This document shows, piece after piece, positions 7,663 to 14,742 of a stretch of DNA of 42,417 nt. The stretch's first letter is position 1; each line of letters begins with the position of its first letter. Both the position numbers and the translations under genes were made by a program. This DNA is from Paludibacteraceae bacterium (GTDB lineage Bacteria > Bacteroidota > Bacteroidia > Bacteroidales > Paludibacteraceae): positions 1-42,417 of the forward strand of contig JAFZLC010000021.1 in the NCBI GenBank assembly GCA_017551675.1, written 5' to 3'. Below the pieces are notes generated by a model that searched no databases, was not told the DNA's origin, and was given only the letters and a program-made list of their open reading frames with translations.

Positions 7663-10572
7663 ATGAAGAAGATAATATTATCAATAGCAGTAATAATGTT
7701 TGCCGTTGTGGCGGGTGCTGTGACGTATATGAGCGTGAAGACTGTTGACAATCAGATCGTGAAATATGATATAGAGAAAGTGGAGCAGGTTGATTACGAA
7801 AAAGATGATGCAACTTCCACAAGATATATGCGTACGAAGACTACTGATGGAAAGGTGGATAAGTATGATGTGGAGAAGGTGGTGGAAGTGACTTATGAAG
7901 ATGTCAATATTGTATTCGATACGACAGGAACAACGACACAAAGTGTGTCAGTTAGTGGAAGAATGAATGAATATACATTTGTTGATCTTGGCTTGGAGAG
8001 TGGATTGTTGTGGGCTACTTATAATGTTGGCGCAACCAAACCGGTTGAGTCTGGCGACTATTTTGCATGGGGAGAGACTTTGCCCAAAAGTGATTATTCA
8101 AGCAAAACTTATATGTGGTGTGACAGCATAGATGGGTCTTTGATTAAGTATTGTTATCGTAGTTCGAGCGGTATTGTGGATGACAAGACTGTTTTGGATA
8201 TAGAAGATGATGCTGCAACTGCTTCATGGAAAGGAGAGTGGCGCATGCCAACTTCGGCTGAACTACAAGAGTTAATCTCTGGCTGTGTTTGGACATGGAC
8301 GGATGATTTCAATGAAACTGGAGTTGCGGGAATGATTGGAACTTCAAATGTCAATGGTAACACTATTTTCTTTCCTGCTGTAGGATACTATAACGGGACA
8401 AAGCGTTATTTTGAATCAAGCATGTCTGTATGGTCGTCTTCGATTTTCTCTAACACAGATTATGGGGCGAGTTATCTTTATGGAGATGATCAAGGGGCTA
8501 TGCAATGTGTATCTAGTAGTCGAACAATTAATAGATATTACGGACGGACAGTTCGTGCAGTTGCTGATATTGACATCATAGTAAAATATAAGGTGAATTT
8601 TTATGCTGCTGATAGTTCATTGATAAAAAGTTGCAATGTGTGGAAAGGGGGTACGACTACTACACCTAAAGCACCTATAATAAGTGGCTATGACTTTATT
8701 GGTTGGAGTGACTCTTCATTCATCAATGTGCAGAAAGATATAGATGTGTATGCTCAATATAAACCCTCTTTAATCGAAAATGGAGTCTCTGTTAGCGGTA
8801 AGATAGGAGATTATTCATACGTGGATCTTGGATTGGCAAGTGGTTTGAAATGGGCGACATACAATGTGGGCGCAACAAAACCAGAAGGGTATGGAAATTA
8901 TTTCGCATGGGGAGAAACAACGACAAAGGATGATTATTCATGGGAAACGTATAGATTGTGTGAAGGTACCGATCAGTCCATTAAGAAATATTTTTCTTTG
9001 GATAAAAAAACGGTGTTGGAATTAGAGGATGATGCTGCTTATTACTGTTGGGGAGAAAATTGGTGTATTCCAACTTTGGCTGAAATGAAAGAGTTGTTAA
9101 ATGGATGCAATTGGAAAGCCACGGATGATTTTAATGGGACAGGAATAGCAGGTTTTATAGGTACTTCAAAGTTTAATGGTAAAGTGATATTCCTTCCATC
9201 TGCTGGAATGAGGTCAGATAATGGTAATCCGTATGTGGGTGAACTTTGCACATATTGGTCATCGACACTTCATGAAGAGTATGATCAGTATAGCAAATGC
9301 TTCAGTGGTTTAACTGAATTAAATTATGAGGAAGTTGGTCATGAAGAACGAAGTGCAGGTCTGAGTATCCGAGCTGTTGCTCCTAAAAAATATACCGTCA
9401 AATTTTATAACCAAGAAGGAACGTTGATAGATAGCCAACAAGTTTTCTCTGGCAGAGGTGCAATTGTTCCTGTAAGTCCACAAGAGGAGGACTATCGTTT
9501 CATCGGATGGAGCGATTCTTCATTTGCTAATGTACAGAAAGATATAGATGTGTATGCAATATGTGAGAAGATTATCTATTATACTGTTAATTTCTATTCC
9601 ATTGATAGTACATTGATTGAGAGTCAAAAGGTGGAAGAAAATCAAAGTGTTGCACTTGTAAAGGCTCCTGTTGTAGAAGGATTTGTTTTTGTAGGTTGGA
9701 GTGACACTGCACTATCTAATGTACAGAGAGATATAGATGTATATGCGCTGTATATATTAGAAGAAAATGCATGTAAGGTTAATTTCTATACGGCAGAAAA
9801 GAAGTTAATCAGTAGTCAAATAGTGGGAAAAGGTGTGAACGTCGTGACGCCAGAAATTCCTAAAAAAATGGGATATGATTTTATTGGTTGGAGTGATTCG
9901 TCATTCACTAATATTCAAGGCGATTTGGATGTTTATGCTCAATACGAGTTATCTAATAGTGGTCAGATTGCAGGATATTATTACGTCGATTTGGGATTGC
10001 CAAGTGGATTGAAATGGGCTTGCTACAATGTAGGTGCTACGAAACGGACAGAAAGTGGAGATTATTTTGCATGGGGAGAAACAACTGATAAAGGAGGTGT
10101 GGAAGGTGTTTATGATTGGACAAACTATAAGTATGAAGCACCTGCTGGTATGACCAAATATAATTCTTCGGATGAAAAAAATGTTTTAGATGCTTCGGAT
10201 GATGCAGCTTCTGTTAATTGGGGCTCGACGTGGAGAATGCCAACATCAAAAGAGATGAAAGAACTGATTGATGGTTGTGATTGGGAATGGATTGTGAATC
10301 TTGATGACTGTGGTAGAAATAAGGGTGGTATGATTGGAATTTCCAAATACAATGGCAAATATATCTATTTTGGTGATTGGGAAAGTCCGGGAGAAGGAGT
10401 TGTTGTAGTGGGTGGTCATTATTGGTCTTCAAATCTTACCGCAAACTCCTATGATTTTGCGGATTGCATGCAGTTCGGAACTACATGTATGGATGGTTGC
10501 GAAGAATATGAGATGACAGTTGATTGGCATTCTCGTACATATGGAGCTAACGTAAGAGCAGTTTCAAAGTAA
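7663..10572 (+). CDS. Large secreted repeat protein: three Fib_succ_major/DUF1566-like domains and four InlB/Listeria-Bacteroides repeats
   Basis: The 969-aa protein starts with a signal peptide (residues 1-20). Residues 27-80 hold two short related segments (VDNQIVKYDIEKVEQVDYE and DGKVDKYDVEKVVEVTYE). Then follow Fib_succ_major/DUF1566-like domains at about 100-304, 378-575 and 766-969, each opening with a VDLGL-SGL-WATYNVGATK motif, then YFAWGET, a DDAA segment, a W-RMPT-like segment and a final VRAV. InlB-type repeats lie at about 306-367, 577-632, 638-696 and 702-761, each with FYxxxxxLIxSQ, F-GWSDS and NVQ-DIDVYA. These domains are typical of surface or secreted adhesive proteins in Bacteroidetes and Fibrobacter, and their substrate is unknown. 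There is no T9SS-like tail; the last domain ends the protein. A strong terminator follows. Confidence 0.85.
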   Translation: MKKIILSIAVIMFAVVAGAVTYMSVKTVDNQIVKYDIEKVEQVDYEKDDATSTRYMRTKTTDGKVDKYDVEKVVEVTYEDVNIVFDTTGTTTQSVSVSGRMNEYTFVDLGLESGLLWATYNVGATKPVESGDYFAWGETLPKSDYSSKTYMWCDSIDGSLIKYCYRSSSGIVDDKTVLDIEDDAATASWKGEWRMPTSAELQELISGCVWTWTDDFNETGVAGMIGTSNVNGNTIFFPAVGYYNGTKRYFESSMSVWSSSIFSNTDYGASYLYGDDQGAMQCVSSSRTINRYYGRTVRAVADIDIIVKYKVNFYAADSSLIKSCNVWKGGTTTTPKAPIISGYDFIGWSDSSFINVQKDIDVYAQYKPSLIENGVSVSGKIGDYSYVDLGLASGLKWATYNVGATKPEGYGNYFAWGETTTKDDYSWETYRLCEGTDQSIKKYFSLDKKTVLELEDDAAYYCWGENWCIPTLAEMKELLNGCNWKATDDFNGTGIAGFIGTSKFNGKVIFLPSAGMRSDNGNPYVGELCTYWSSTLHEEYDQYSKCFSGLTELNYEEVGHEERSAGLSIRAVAPKKYTVKFYNQEGTLIDSQQVFSGRGAIVPVSPQEEDYRFIGWSDSSFANVQKDIDVYAICEKIIYYTVNFYSIDSTLIESQKVEENQSVALVKAPVVEGFVFVGWSDTALSNVQRDIDVYALYILEENACKVNFYTAEKKLISSQIVGKGVNVVTPEIPKKMGYDFIGWSDSSFTNIQGDLDVYAQYELSNSGQIAGYYYVDLGLPSGLKWACYNVGATKRTESGDYFAWGETTDKGGVEGVYDWTNYKYEAPAGMTKYNSSDEKNVLDASDDAASVNWGSTWRMPTSKEMKELIDGCDWEWIVNLDDCGRNKGGMIGISKYNGKYIYFGDWESPGEGVVVVGGHYWSSNLTANSYDFADCMQFGTTCMDGCEEYEMTVDWHSRTYGANVRAVSK

Positions 10573-10592
10573 GATTATATACGTGTTTACTT

Positions 10593-10630
10593 CGCGGCTG
10601 GTATACAATGTACCAGCCGCGATTGTTTTT
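10593..10630 (+). terminator. Rho-independent terminator after the repeat protein
   Basis: CGCGGCTGGTA (10593-10603) pairs exactly with TACCAGCCGCG (10611-10621) around a 7-base loop, followed by ATTG and six T. Confidence 0.9.
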
Positions 10631-10746
10631 TGATAATCTTACTCTGGGTGGTATAATTATCCGTTTGTATAGTCACGTTACTTGTCATTTTTTCCCTTTT
10701 TTTTCTTTTTTCTCCTTTTTTATGATAATCCTACTTTGAAAATCGT

Positions 10747-10754
10747 TAACTTTG
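10747..10754 (+). promoter_or_regulatory. Bacteroides-type -7 element of ilvE
   Basis: TAACTTTG matches TAnnTTTG 38 bases before the ATG at 10793. Upstream is an unusual, almost pure pyrimidine tract (about 10688-10730) and no obvious TTTG at the usual spacing. Confidence 0.6.
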
Positions 10755-10792
10755 GGGGTGAAATTATATCGGATATTAAAAAAGATAAGAAT

Positions 10793-11818
10793 ATGTCAGA
10801 GTTAAACATCGATTGGGCTAATCTTAAGTTCGGCTATATGCCGACGGATTACAATGTACGTTGCTATTTTAGAAATGGCGCGTGGGGAGAAATAGAAGTT
10901 AGTTCAGAAGAATCAATCAACATCCATATGGCAGCTACTTGTCTTCATTATGGACAAGAGGCTTTCGAGGGATTGAAGGCGTATCGTTGCAAGGATGGTA
11001 AGATTCGTATCTTCCGTATGGAAGCAAATGCAGAGCGTTTGCAATCCACTTGTCGTGGTATCTTGATGCCAGAGTTGTCAACAGAAAAGTTCTGTGAGAT
11101 GATTAAGAAGGTGGTGAAGTTGAATGAGCGTTTCATTCCGCCATACGAGAGTGGTGCTTCTCTTTATATCCGCCCATTGTTAATTGGTACAGGTGCACAG
11201 GTAGGTGTTCATCCTGCTAATGAATATCTTTTCGTAGTGTTCGTAACTCCAGTAGGACCTTACTTCAAAGGCGGTTTCTTCGCTAATCCATATGTAGTTA
11301 TTCGTGAATTCGACCGTTCTGCTCCTCTTGGAACAGGTATCTATAAGGTAGGTGGTAATTACGCTGCTAGCTTGTTGGCTAACAAGAAGGCTCATGACTT
11401 AGGTTATGCTTGTGAGTTCTATTTGGATGCAAAAGAGAAGAGATATATCGATGAGGCTGGTGCAGCTAACTTCTTCGGTATCAAGAATAATACTTATATT
11501 ACTCCTAAATCAACTTCTATTCTTCCTTCTATCACAAACAAGAGTTTGATGCAGTTGGCAGAAGACCTTGGTTTGAAGGTGGAAAGACGTCAGATTCCTA
11601 TCGAGGAACTTGAAACATTAGAGGAGGCTGGTGCTTGCGGTACTGCTGCTGTGATCAGTCCAATCTCAAAGATTGATGATTTGGAGATGAATAAGTCATA
11701 CGTTATCTCTAAGGATGGTAAGCCAGGTCCTATCAGTAAGAAATTGTATGATAAGCTCCGTGGTATCCAATATGGCGAGGAGCCAGATGTTCATGGCTGG
11801 GTAACGGTTTTGGATTAA
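10793..11818 (+). CDS. ilvE: Branched-chain amino acid aminotransferase
   Basis: This is a class IV PLP aminotransferase of 341 aa that transfers the amino group between glutamate and the keto acids of Leu, Ile and Val. I chose ATG at 10793 (MSELNIDWANLKFGY): the in-frame extension to 10682 is a run of Phe from a poly-T tract and lies upstream of the -7 box at 10747. Visible motifs are the N-terminal LHYGQEAFEGLKAYR, the probable PLP-binding Lys in GIYKVGGNYA, the class IV signature EAGAANFFGI, and ACGTAAVISPI that binds the cofactor phosphate. The length is typical of the family. It is a single-gene unit closed by a perfect hairpin terminator. Confidence 0.93.
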   Translation: MSELNIDWANLKFGYMPTDYNVRCYFRNGAWGEIEVSSEESINIHMAATCLHYGQEAFEGLKAYRCKDGKIRIFRMEANAERLQSTCRGILMPELSTEKFCEMIKKVVKLNERFIPPYESGASLYIRPLLIGTGAQVGVHPANEYLFVVFVTPVGPYFKGGFFANPYVVIREFDRSAPLGTGIYKVGGNYAASLLANKKAHDLGYACEFYLDAKEKRYIDEAGAANFFGIKNNTYITPKSTSILPSITNKSLMQLAEDLGLKVERRQIPIEELETLEEAGACGTAAVISPISKIDDLEMNKSYVISKDGKPGPISKKLYDKLRGIQYGEEPDVHGWVTVLD

Positions 11819-11845
11819 TATAACAATGATAATATTGGTATCTGC

Positions 11846-11880
11846 GTAGAGACGATGTGCACATCGTCTCTACTTTTTTT
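11846..11880 (+). terminator. Rho-independent terminator of ilvE (perfect 28-bp palindrome)
   Basis: Positions 11846-11873 form one uninterrupted palindrome with arm GTAGAGACGATGTG, followed by seven to eight T. A 13-base piece of the same arm recurs at 20547-20559. Confidence 0.88.
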
Positions 11881-11907
11881 ATGTGATTCATAAGTTGTTA
11901 AGTTCGC

Positions 11908-11938
11908 TTTGCTGTTCCAAATAATTGTCGTACTTTTG
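11908..11938 (+). promoter_or_regulatory. Consensus Bacteroides promoter of the DUF3791/DUF3990 trio
   Basis: TTTG at 11908-11911 and TACTTTTG at 11931-11938 are separated by exactly 19 bases. The -7 box ends only 4 bases before the ATG at 11943, so transcription would begin on or just after that codon. Confidence 0.75.
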
Positions 11939-11942
11939 AAAA

Positions 11943-12209
11943 ATGAAACAATATGGGTTACAAATGGAAACGAAAGGTTCTTCTAAAGAATACGACATCA
12001 AAGATAAACTGGAATGGATGCTTATCTTCTCTAGTGAGTTCGGGCAGCGGTTCGGACTTACACTGAAGCAGGCATATAACTATCTGTGTCGCTATCAGGC
12101 CATAGACTTTATTGACAAACACTATGGTTATGTTCATACACAGTCTTTCCAGTCGATGATTGATGACATTGGAGAATACTGCCGTAGGAAAGGAGGTATG
12201 CTCGTATGA
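11943..12209 (+). CDS. DUF3791 family protein, likely antitoxin-like partner
   Basis: An 88-aa protein whose core (LEWMLIFSSEFGQRFGLT, QAYNYLCRYQAIDFI, HYGYVHTQS, DDIGEYCRRKGG) matches the DUF3791 family as I know it. In Bacteroidales and Firmicutes DUF3791 genes usually sit directly upstream of DUF3990 genes. The start is uncertain: ATG at 11943 lies almost inside the promoter, and the in-frame ATG at 11964 (81 aa) would fit a normal or leaderless transcript better. The stop overlaps the next gene by four bases (ATGA), so translation is coupled. The antitoxin role is inferred from arrangement and size, not shown. Confidence 0.75.
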   Translation: MKQYGLQMETKGSSKEYDIKDKLEWMLIFSSEFGQRFGLTLKQAYNYLCRYQAIDFIDKHYGYVHTQSFQSMIDDIGEYCRRKGGMLV

Positions 12210-12679
12210 TTTTGTATCATGGTACCAATGTTGAGTTTGACCATATAGATCTCACTCGTTCTAAACCCAACAAAGATTTTGGACAGGGGTTCTATCTGTC
12301 GGAAGATATCAAACAAGCCCAAGAAATGGCTCAAGCAAAAGTTGACCAACTTGAAACTGGTAGCCCCATTGTAATGTCTTATGATATTGATGAGACAAAA
12401 ATGAACTCGTTAAGACTTTTGCGTTTTGACACTTACAGTGAAGAATGGGCAAAGTTCATTTTGCTTAACCGCAATAATCCTAACCGTGAACCCGCACATG
12501 ACTACGATATTGTAATTGGTCCTATAGCAAATGATCGTGTAGGTGTACAATTGTGGAAATATGAAACACATAGTATTGACCTGCCAACGCTTGTACGTAA
12601 CCTGCATTACATGAAAGGTATCACTATTCAATATTTCTTCGGCACCGAAAATGCCATTAAACTTCTGAAAAGGATATGA
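12206..12679 (+). CDS. DUF3990 family protein, ADP-ribosyltransferase-like
   Basis: The 157-aa protein opens with ILYHGTNVEFDHIDLT, followed by SKPNKDFGQGFYLSED. The YHGT strand and the FGxGFYLS segment are what one sees in the NAD-binding core of ADP-ribosyltransferases (the His and Tyr of the H-Y-E triad), and I recall DUF3990 being grouped with that fold. A third acidic residue cannot be assigned safely; DYDIVIGPIANDRV near residue 110 is a candidate region. It overlaps both neighbours by four bases. It is the probable effector of a toxin-antitoxin-like or defence module (inference); an alternative is a regulatory modifying enzyme. Confidence 0.78.
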   Translation: MILYHGTNVEFDHIDLTRSKPNKDFGQGFYLSEDIKQAQEMAQAKVDQLETGSPIVMSYDIDETKMNSLRLLRFDTYSEEWAKFILLNRNNPNREPAHDYDIVIGPIANDRVGVQLWKYETHSIDLPTLVRNLHYMKGITIQYFFGTENAIKLLKRI

Positions 12680-12897
12680 GTGAACACGAACAAATGATAC
12701 TTGATATGGTTAAAAACCTAGCCGCATTGCTGACAGAAGAAAATCCTACACTTTCTGCAGAACAGGCTCTTTCATTGGTGATCAATTCTGATACCTATCA
12801 GCGTTTGTTGAATACTAACACCCGACTTTACTATCAAAGTCCTCGGTATGTATACTCTTTTCTTGATAATGAATTAAAAACGGGGTCGGTAAAATAA
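12676..12897 (+). CDS. Small unknown protein coupled to DUF3990
   Basis: A 73-aa, mostly helical protein without signal peptide (MSEHEQMILDMVKNLAALL, then a C-terminal YQSPRYVYSFLDNEL segment). ATG overlaps the DUF3990 stop by four bases, so it belongs to the same transcript. I do not recognise a named family. Similar short proteins occur with DUF3791/DUF3990 pairs, which suggests a second antitoxin-like or accessory role (inference). The transcript ends into the 33-bp hairpin repeats at 12968. Confidence 0.65.
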   Translation: MSEHEQMILDMVKNLAALLTEENPTLSAEQALSLVINSDTYQRLLNTNTRLYYQSPRYVYSFLDNELKTGSVK

Positions 12898-12967
12898 TCA
12901 CCATTGAATATAGTTTTATTAACGTTGTGTGTTTCCCAAGTTGTTGTTCCATTCTACAAAAAACATT

Positions 12968-13066
12968 AATTCGTTCAATTGGATTGAATGAATTAATGTA
13001 AATTCGTTCAGTTGTGTTGAATGAATTAACGTAAATTCGTTCAGTTGGATTGAATGAATTAACGAA
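12968..13066 (+). repeat. Three tandem 33-bp repeats, each able to form a 12-bp hairpin
   Basis: Units at 12968-13000, 13001-13033 and 13034-13066 abut with no spacer. Each begins AATTCGTTCA and ends TGAATGAATTAA plus a few bases. Units differ from each other at only a few positions. In the first unit AATTCGTTCAAT pairs with ATTGAATGAATT around a short loop with one G-T pair. The array lies between the convergent ends of the DUF3990 operon (plus) and the 275-aa gene (minus), so a bidirectional terminator or insulator is plausible. Confidence 0.85.
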
Positions 13067-13103
13067 ATGATAGGATGTTTATGGGACCGCCGTTAGCAAT
13101 AAC

Positions 13104-13931
13104 TTATTTCCGTATTTCCAGGAACTTAACACGTTTCTCCCCGTAAGAGGAAATGACATACCATTTAGGTAAACATTTCGATGGGTTGCGTGATGGTTGG
13201 TTGAATAGTGCCAATACTTGAGAAGGGATCGTGTCGGTTGTGTATCTTATTGTTAGGTCTCCCATTGAGTCGGAACAATATATTGAATACGTTATATTTC
13301 CCGTCATTCGTTTGCCGTATTCATCTCTCACAATAAAATAGGCAGGAACGGTGGTGGATGCAGGTATCCAACAAGCTGACTCGTTCGTGTAGACTTGATT
13401 GTTGCCATCTACATCCGTGTATTGTATCTCTGATGTGTATTTATGCACGATGACGGGTGATAACGTGAATGTTTTTTCGGACAGACACGTGTTGCTAATA
13501 TTGTCATATATTGTTACTTTTACGCTCCTTTGTCCCTTTTCTACACCTTCCACCTTAAATGAATTAATCTTAATAGGGTTCGTATATAAAAAGTTAGTAC
13601 TAATTATTTGTTGTCCCTCAGTTGAGTATCCTTGATAAGGACTAAGTTCTCCTTGGTCAACACAAATTCGCAACGAAGGTTTCATGGAGTTGTTTAGTGT
13701 GATAAGCAACGTGTTTTTGTCAACCCTCTTTATATAGCTGATACCTTTTAAGAAATACTTGTTCCGAATTACGTCATCTTTAATGAGTTCATTTACTGTG
13801 AAGTTAAAAGAACCTGAATCTCTGAGGACCTCGAATCTTTTTCCCTCTTGTCTTGACCCTTGTTTCTGTGCTACTCCATTGAGGGGAAACAAGATGAATA
13901 TGGATAATATGTAGAATAAAAGGTTTCTCAT
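13104..13931 (-). CDS. Secreted or periplasmic protein of unknown function
   Basis: The 275-aa protein starts with a clear signal peptide (MRNLLFYILSIFILFPLNGVAQ). The rest is rich in beta-prone stretches (ISYIKRVDKNTLLITLNN, INSFKVEGVEKGQRSVKVTI, WIPASTTVPAYFIVRDEYG), with a few cysteines and no motif I recognise. The C-terminus (SSYGEKRVKFLEIRK) could be a short sorting tail but is not convincing. It sits between two toxin-antitoxin-like modules, with its own start 66 bases downstream of the YoeB gene on the same strand, so it may be read from the same promoter. Function unknown. Confidence 0.7.
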   Translation of the reverse strand: MRNLLFYILSIFILFPLNGVAQKQGSRQEGKRFEVLRDSGSFNFTVNELIKDDVIRNKYFLKGISYIKRVDKNTLLITLNNSMKPSLRICVDQGELSPYQGYSTEGQQIISTNFLYTNPIKINSFKVEGVEKGQRSVKVTIYDNISNTCLSEKTFTLSPVIVHKYTSEIQYTDVDGNNQVYTNESACWIPASTTVPAYFIVRDEYGKRMTGNITYSIYCSDSMGDLTIRYTTDTIPSQVLALFNQPSRNPSKCLPKWYVISSYGEKRVKFLEIRK

Positions 13932-13996
13932 AATACATAACTTTTATAACCCACTGTATGAGTTGAATTTATAATAAAAAAGCGTGTTCCTTTCTT

Positions 13997-14290
13997 TTAA
14001 TGTTTCTTGTTTTTTTCGTAATGACCACTCATTTTGTATATGTATACAATATTCTCTTCTTCGTCTATCTTATAGACAATTCGGTGTTCTCTATTTATTC
14101 TCCTACTCCAAAATCCAGTTAAATCAAACTTTAATTGTTCAACCTGTCCGCTTCCTGTTTTCGGATGTGCTTCAAGTTCGTCAAGAATTTTGTCTATTTT
14201 ATTTATAATAGCCTTATCTCCTAATTTTTTGAAAAAAGCTATGTCTTTCAGGGCATCCTCCGAATATCGAATATCATATTTCACTTCCAT
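13997..14290 (-). CDS. yoeB: YoeB/Txe-type mRNA-cleaving toxin
   Basis: This 97-aa protein belongs to the RelE superfamily; its closest pattern is YoeB, a ribosome-dependent mRNA endonuclease. GFWSRRINREHRIVY is nearly identical to the YoeB core. By alignment with E. coli YoeB (Glu46, Arg65, His83, Tyr84), the catalytic set appears intact as Glu51, Arg70, His90 and Tyr91. The C-terminus carries six extra residues (EKNKKH) after the His-Tyr pair; in E. coli the tyrosine is the last residue. The gene start overlaps the antitoxin end by ten bases, the usual toxin-second order. Confidence 0.9.
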   Translation of the reverse strand: MEVKYDIRYSEDALKDIAFFKKLGDKAIINKIDKILDELEAHPKTGSGQVEQLKFDLTGFWSRRINREHRIVYKIDEEENIVYIYKMSGHYEKNKKH

Positions 14291-14469
14291 AAATCACATC
14301 TTTTGACGGATTTGAAACGTGTTTTATCCATAGCTGTTACTTCTGAGACATATTTTTTATCGTATGGACTATCAATTATTTCTACTTTGTCAGATGATGC
14401 TTTTATAAGGCTAATTAAAGCAATTGCGAACTTGCTACGAGGATTGTATTTTAATGTTATTGTTGCCAT
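14281..14469 (-). CDS. Antitoxin of the YoeB-type module (DUF2683-like)
   Basis: A 62-aa protein (MATITLKYNPRSKFAIALIS at its start) with the short beta strand plus helix seen in the small antitoxin-like DUF2683 proteins that often precede YoeB/RelE genes in Bacteroidetes. It is not an obvious YefM/Phd protein, so the pairing rests on position and the ten-base overlap. The N-terminal strand and helix would be the DNA-binding part and the C-terminus the toxin-binding part in such proteins (inference). A consensus promoter lies directly upstream, and autoregulation is likely. Confidence 0.75.
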   Translation of the reverse strand: MATITLKYNPRSKFAIALISLIKASSDKVEIIDSPYDKKYVSEVTAMDKTRFKSVKRCDLWK

Positions 14470-14497
14470 CTTCTTAGATTTTTAGTTTAACATACTG

Positions 14498-14528
14498 CAA
14501 ATATATAAATTATCCATAATTTTTCAAG
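14498..14528 (-). promoter_or_regulatory. Bacteroides-type promoter of the YoeB module
   Basis: On the minus strand CTTG (14528-14525) and TATATTTG (14505-14498) are 19 bases apart, 28 bases upstream of the antitoxin ATG. The -33 box has one mismatch to TTTG. The stretch from 14529 to 14742 holds no gene; it contains only a 10-bp palindrome, GAGGATCCTC, at 14689-14698. Confidence 0.6.
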
Positions 14529-14742
14529 ATGTATGCGCAAGTAACCATCCGTACCTATGGGGCAAAGCATACAGAGGAAGATTAGCCGTTTCATATCTCC
14601 AAAATAGTAAAATGCAAATGATAAAATAGTAAATCTCCTTGCGCATAATGAATGGCAAACAGGGAGATGAATCGCCCAAAGATTAGAGGAGGATCCTCTT
14701 TGAGTTCCATTTTATCGAAATTTCAAAGTCCATGTTTCTCTT

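Noticed and set aside
10682-10792. N-terminal extension of ilvE
   Set aside because: The extension is a Phe run from a pyrimidine tract and lies upstream of the -7 box at 10747.
12968-13066. CRISPR array
   Set aside because: The 33-bp units abut directly and have no unique spacers; no cas genes are present.
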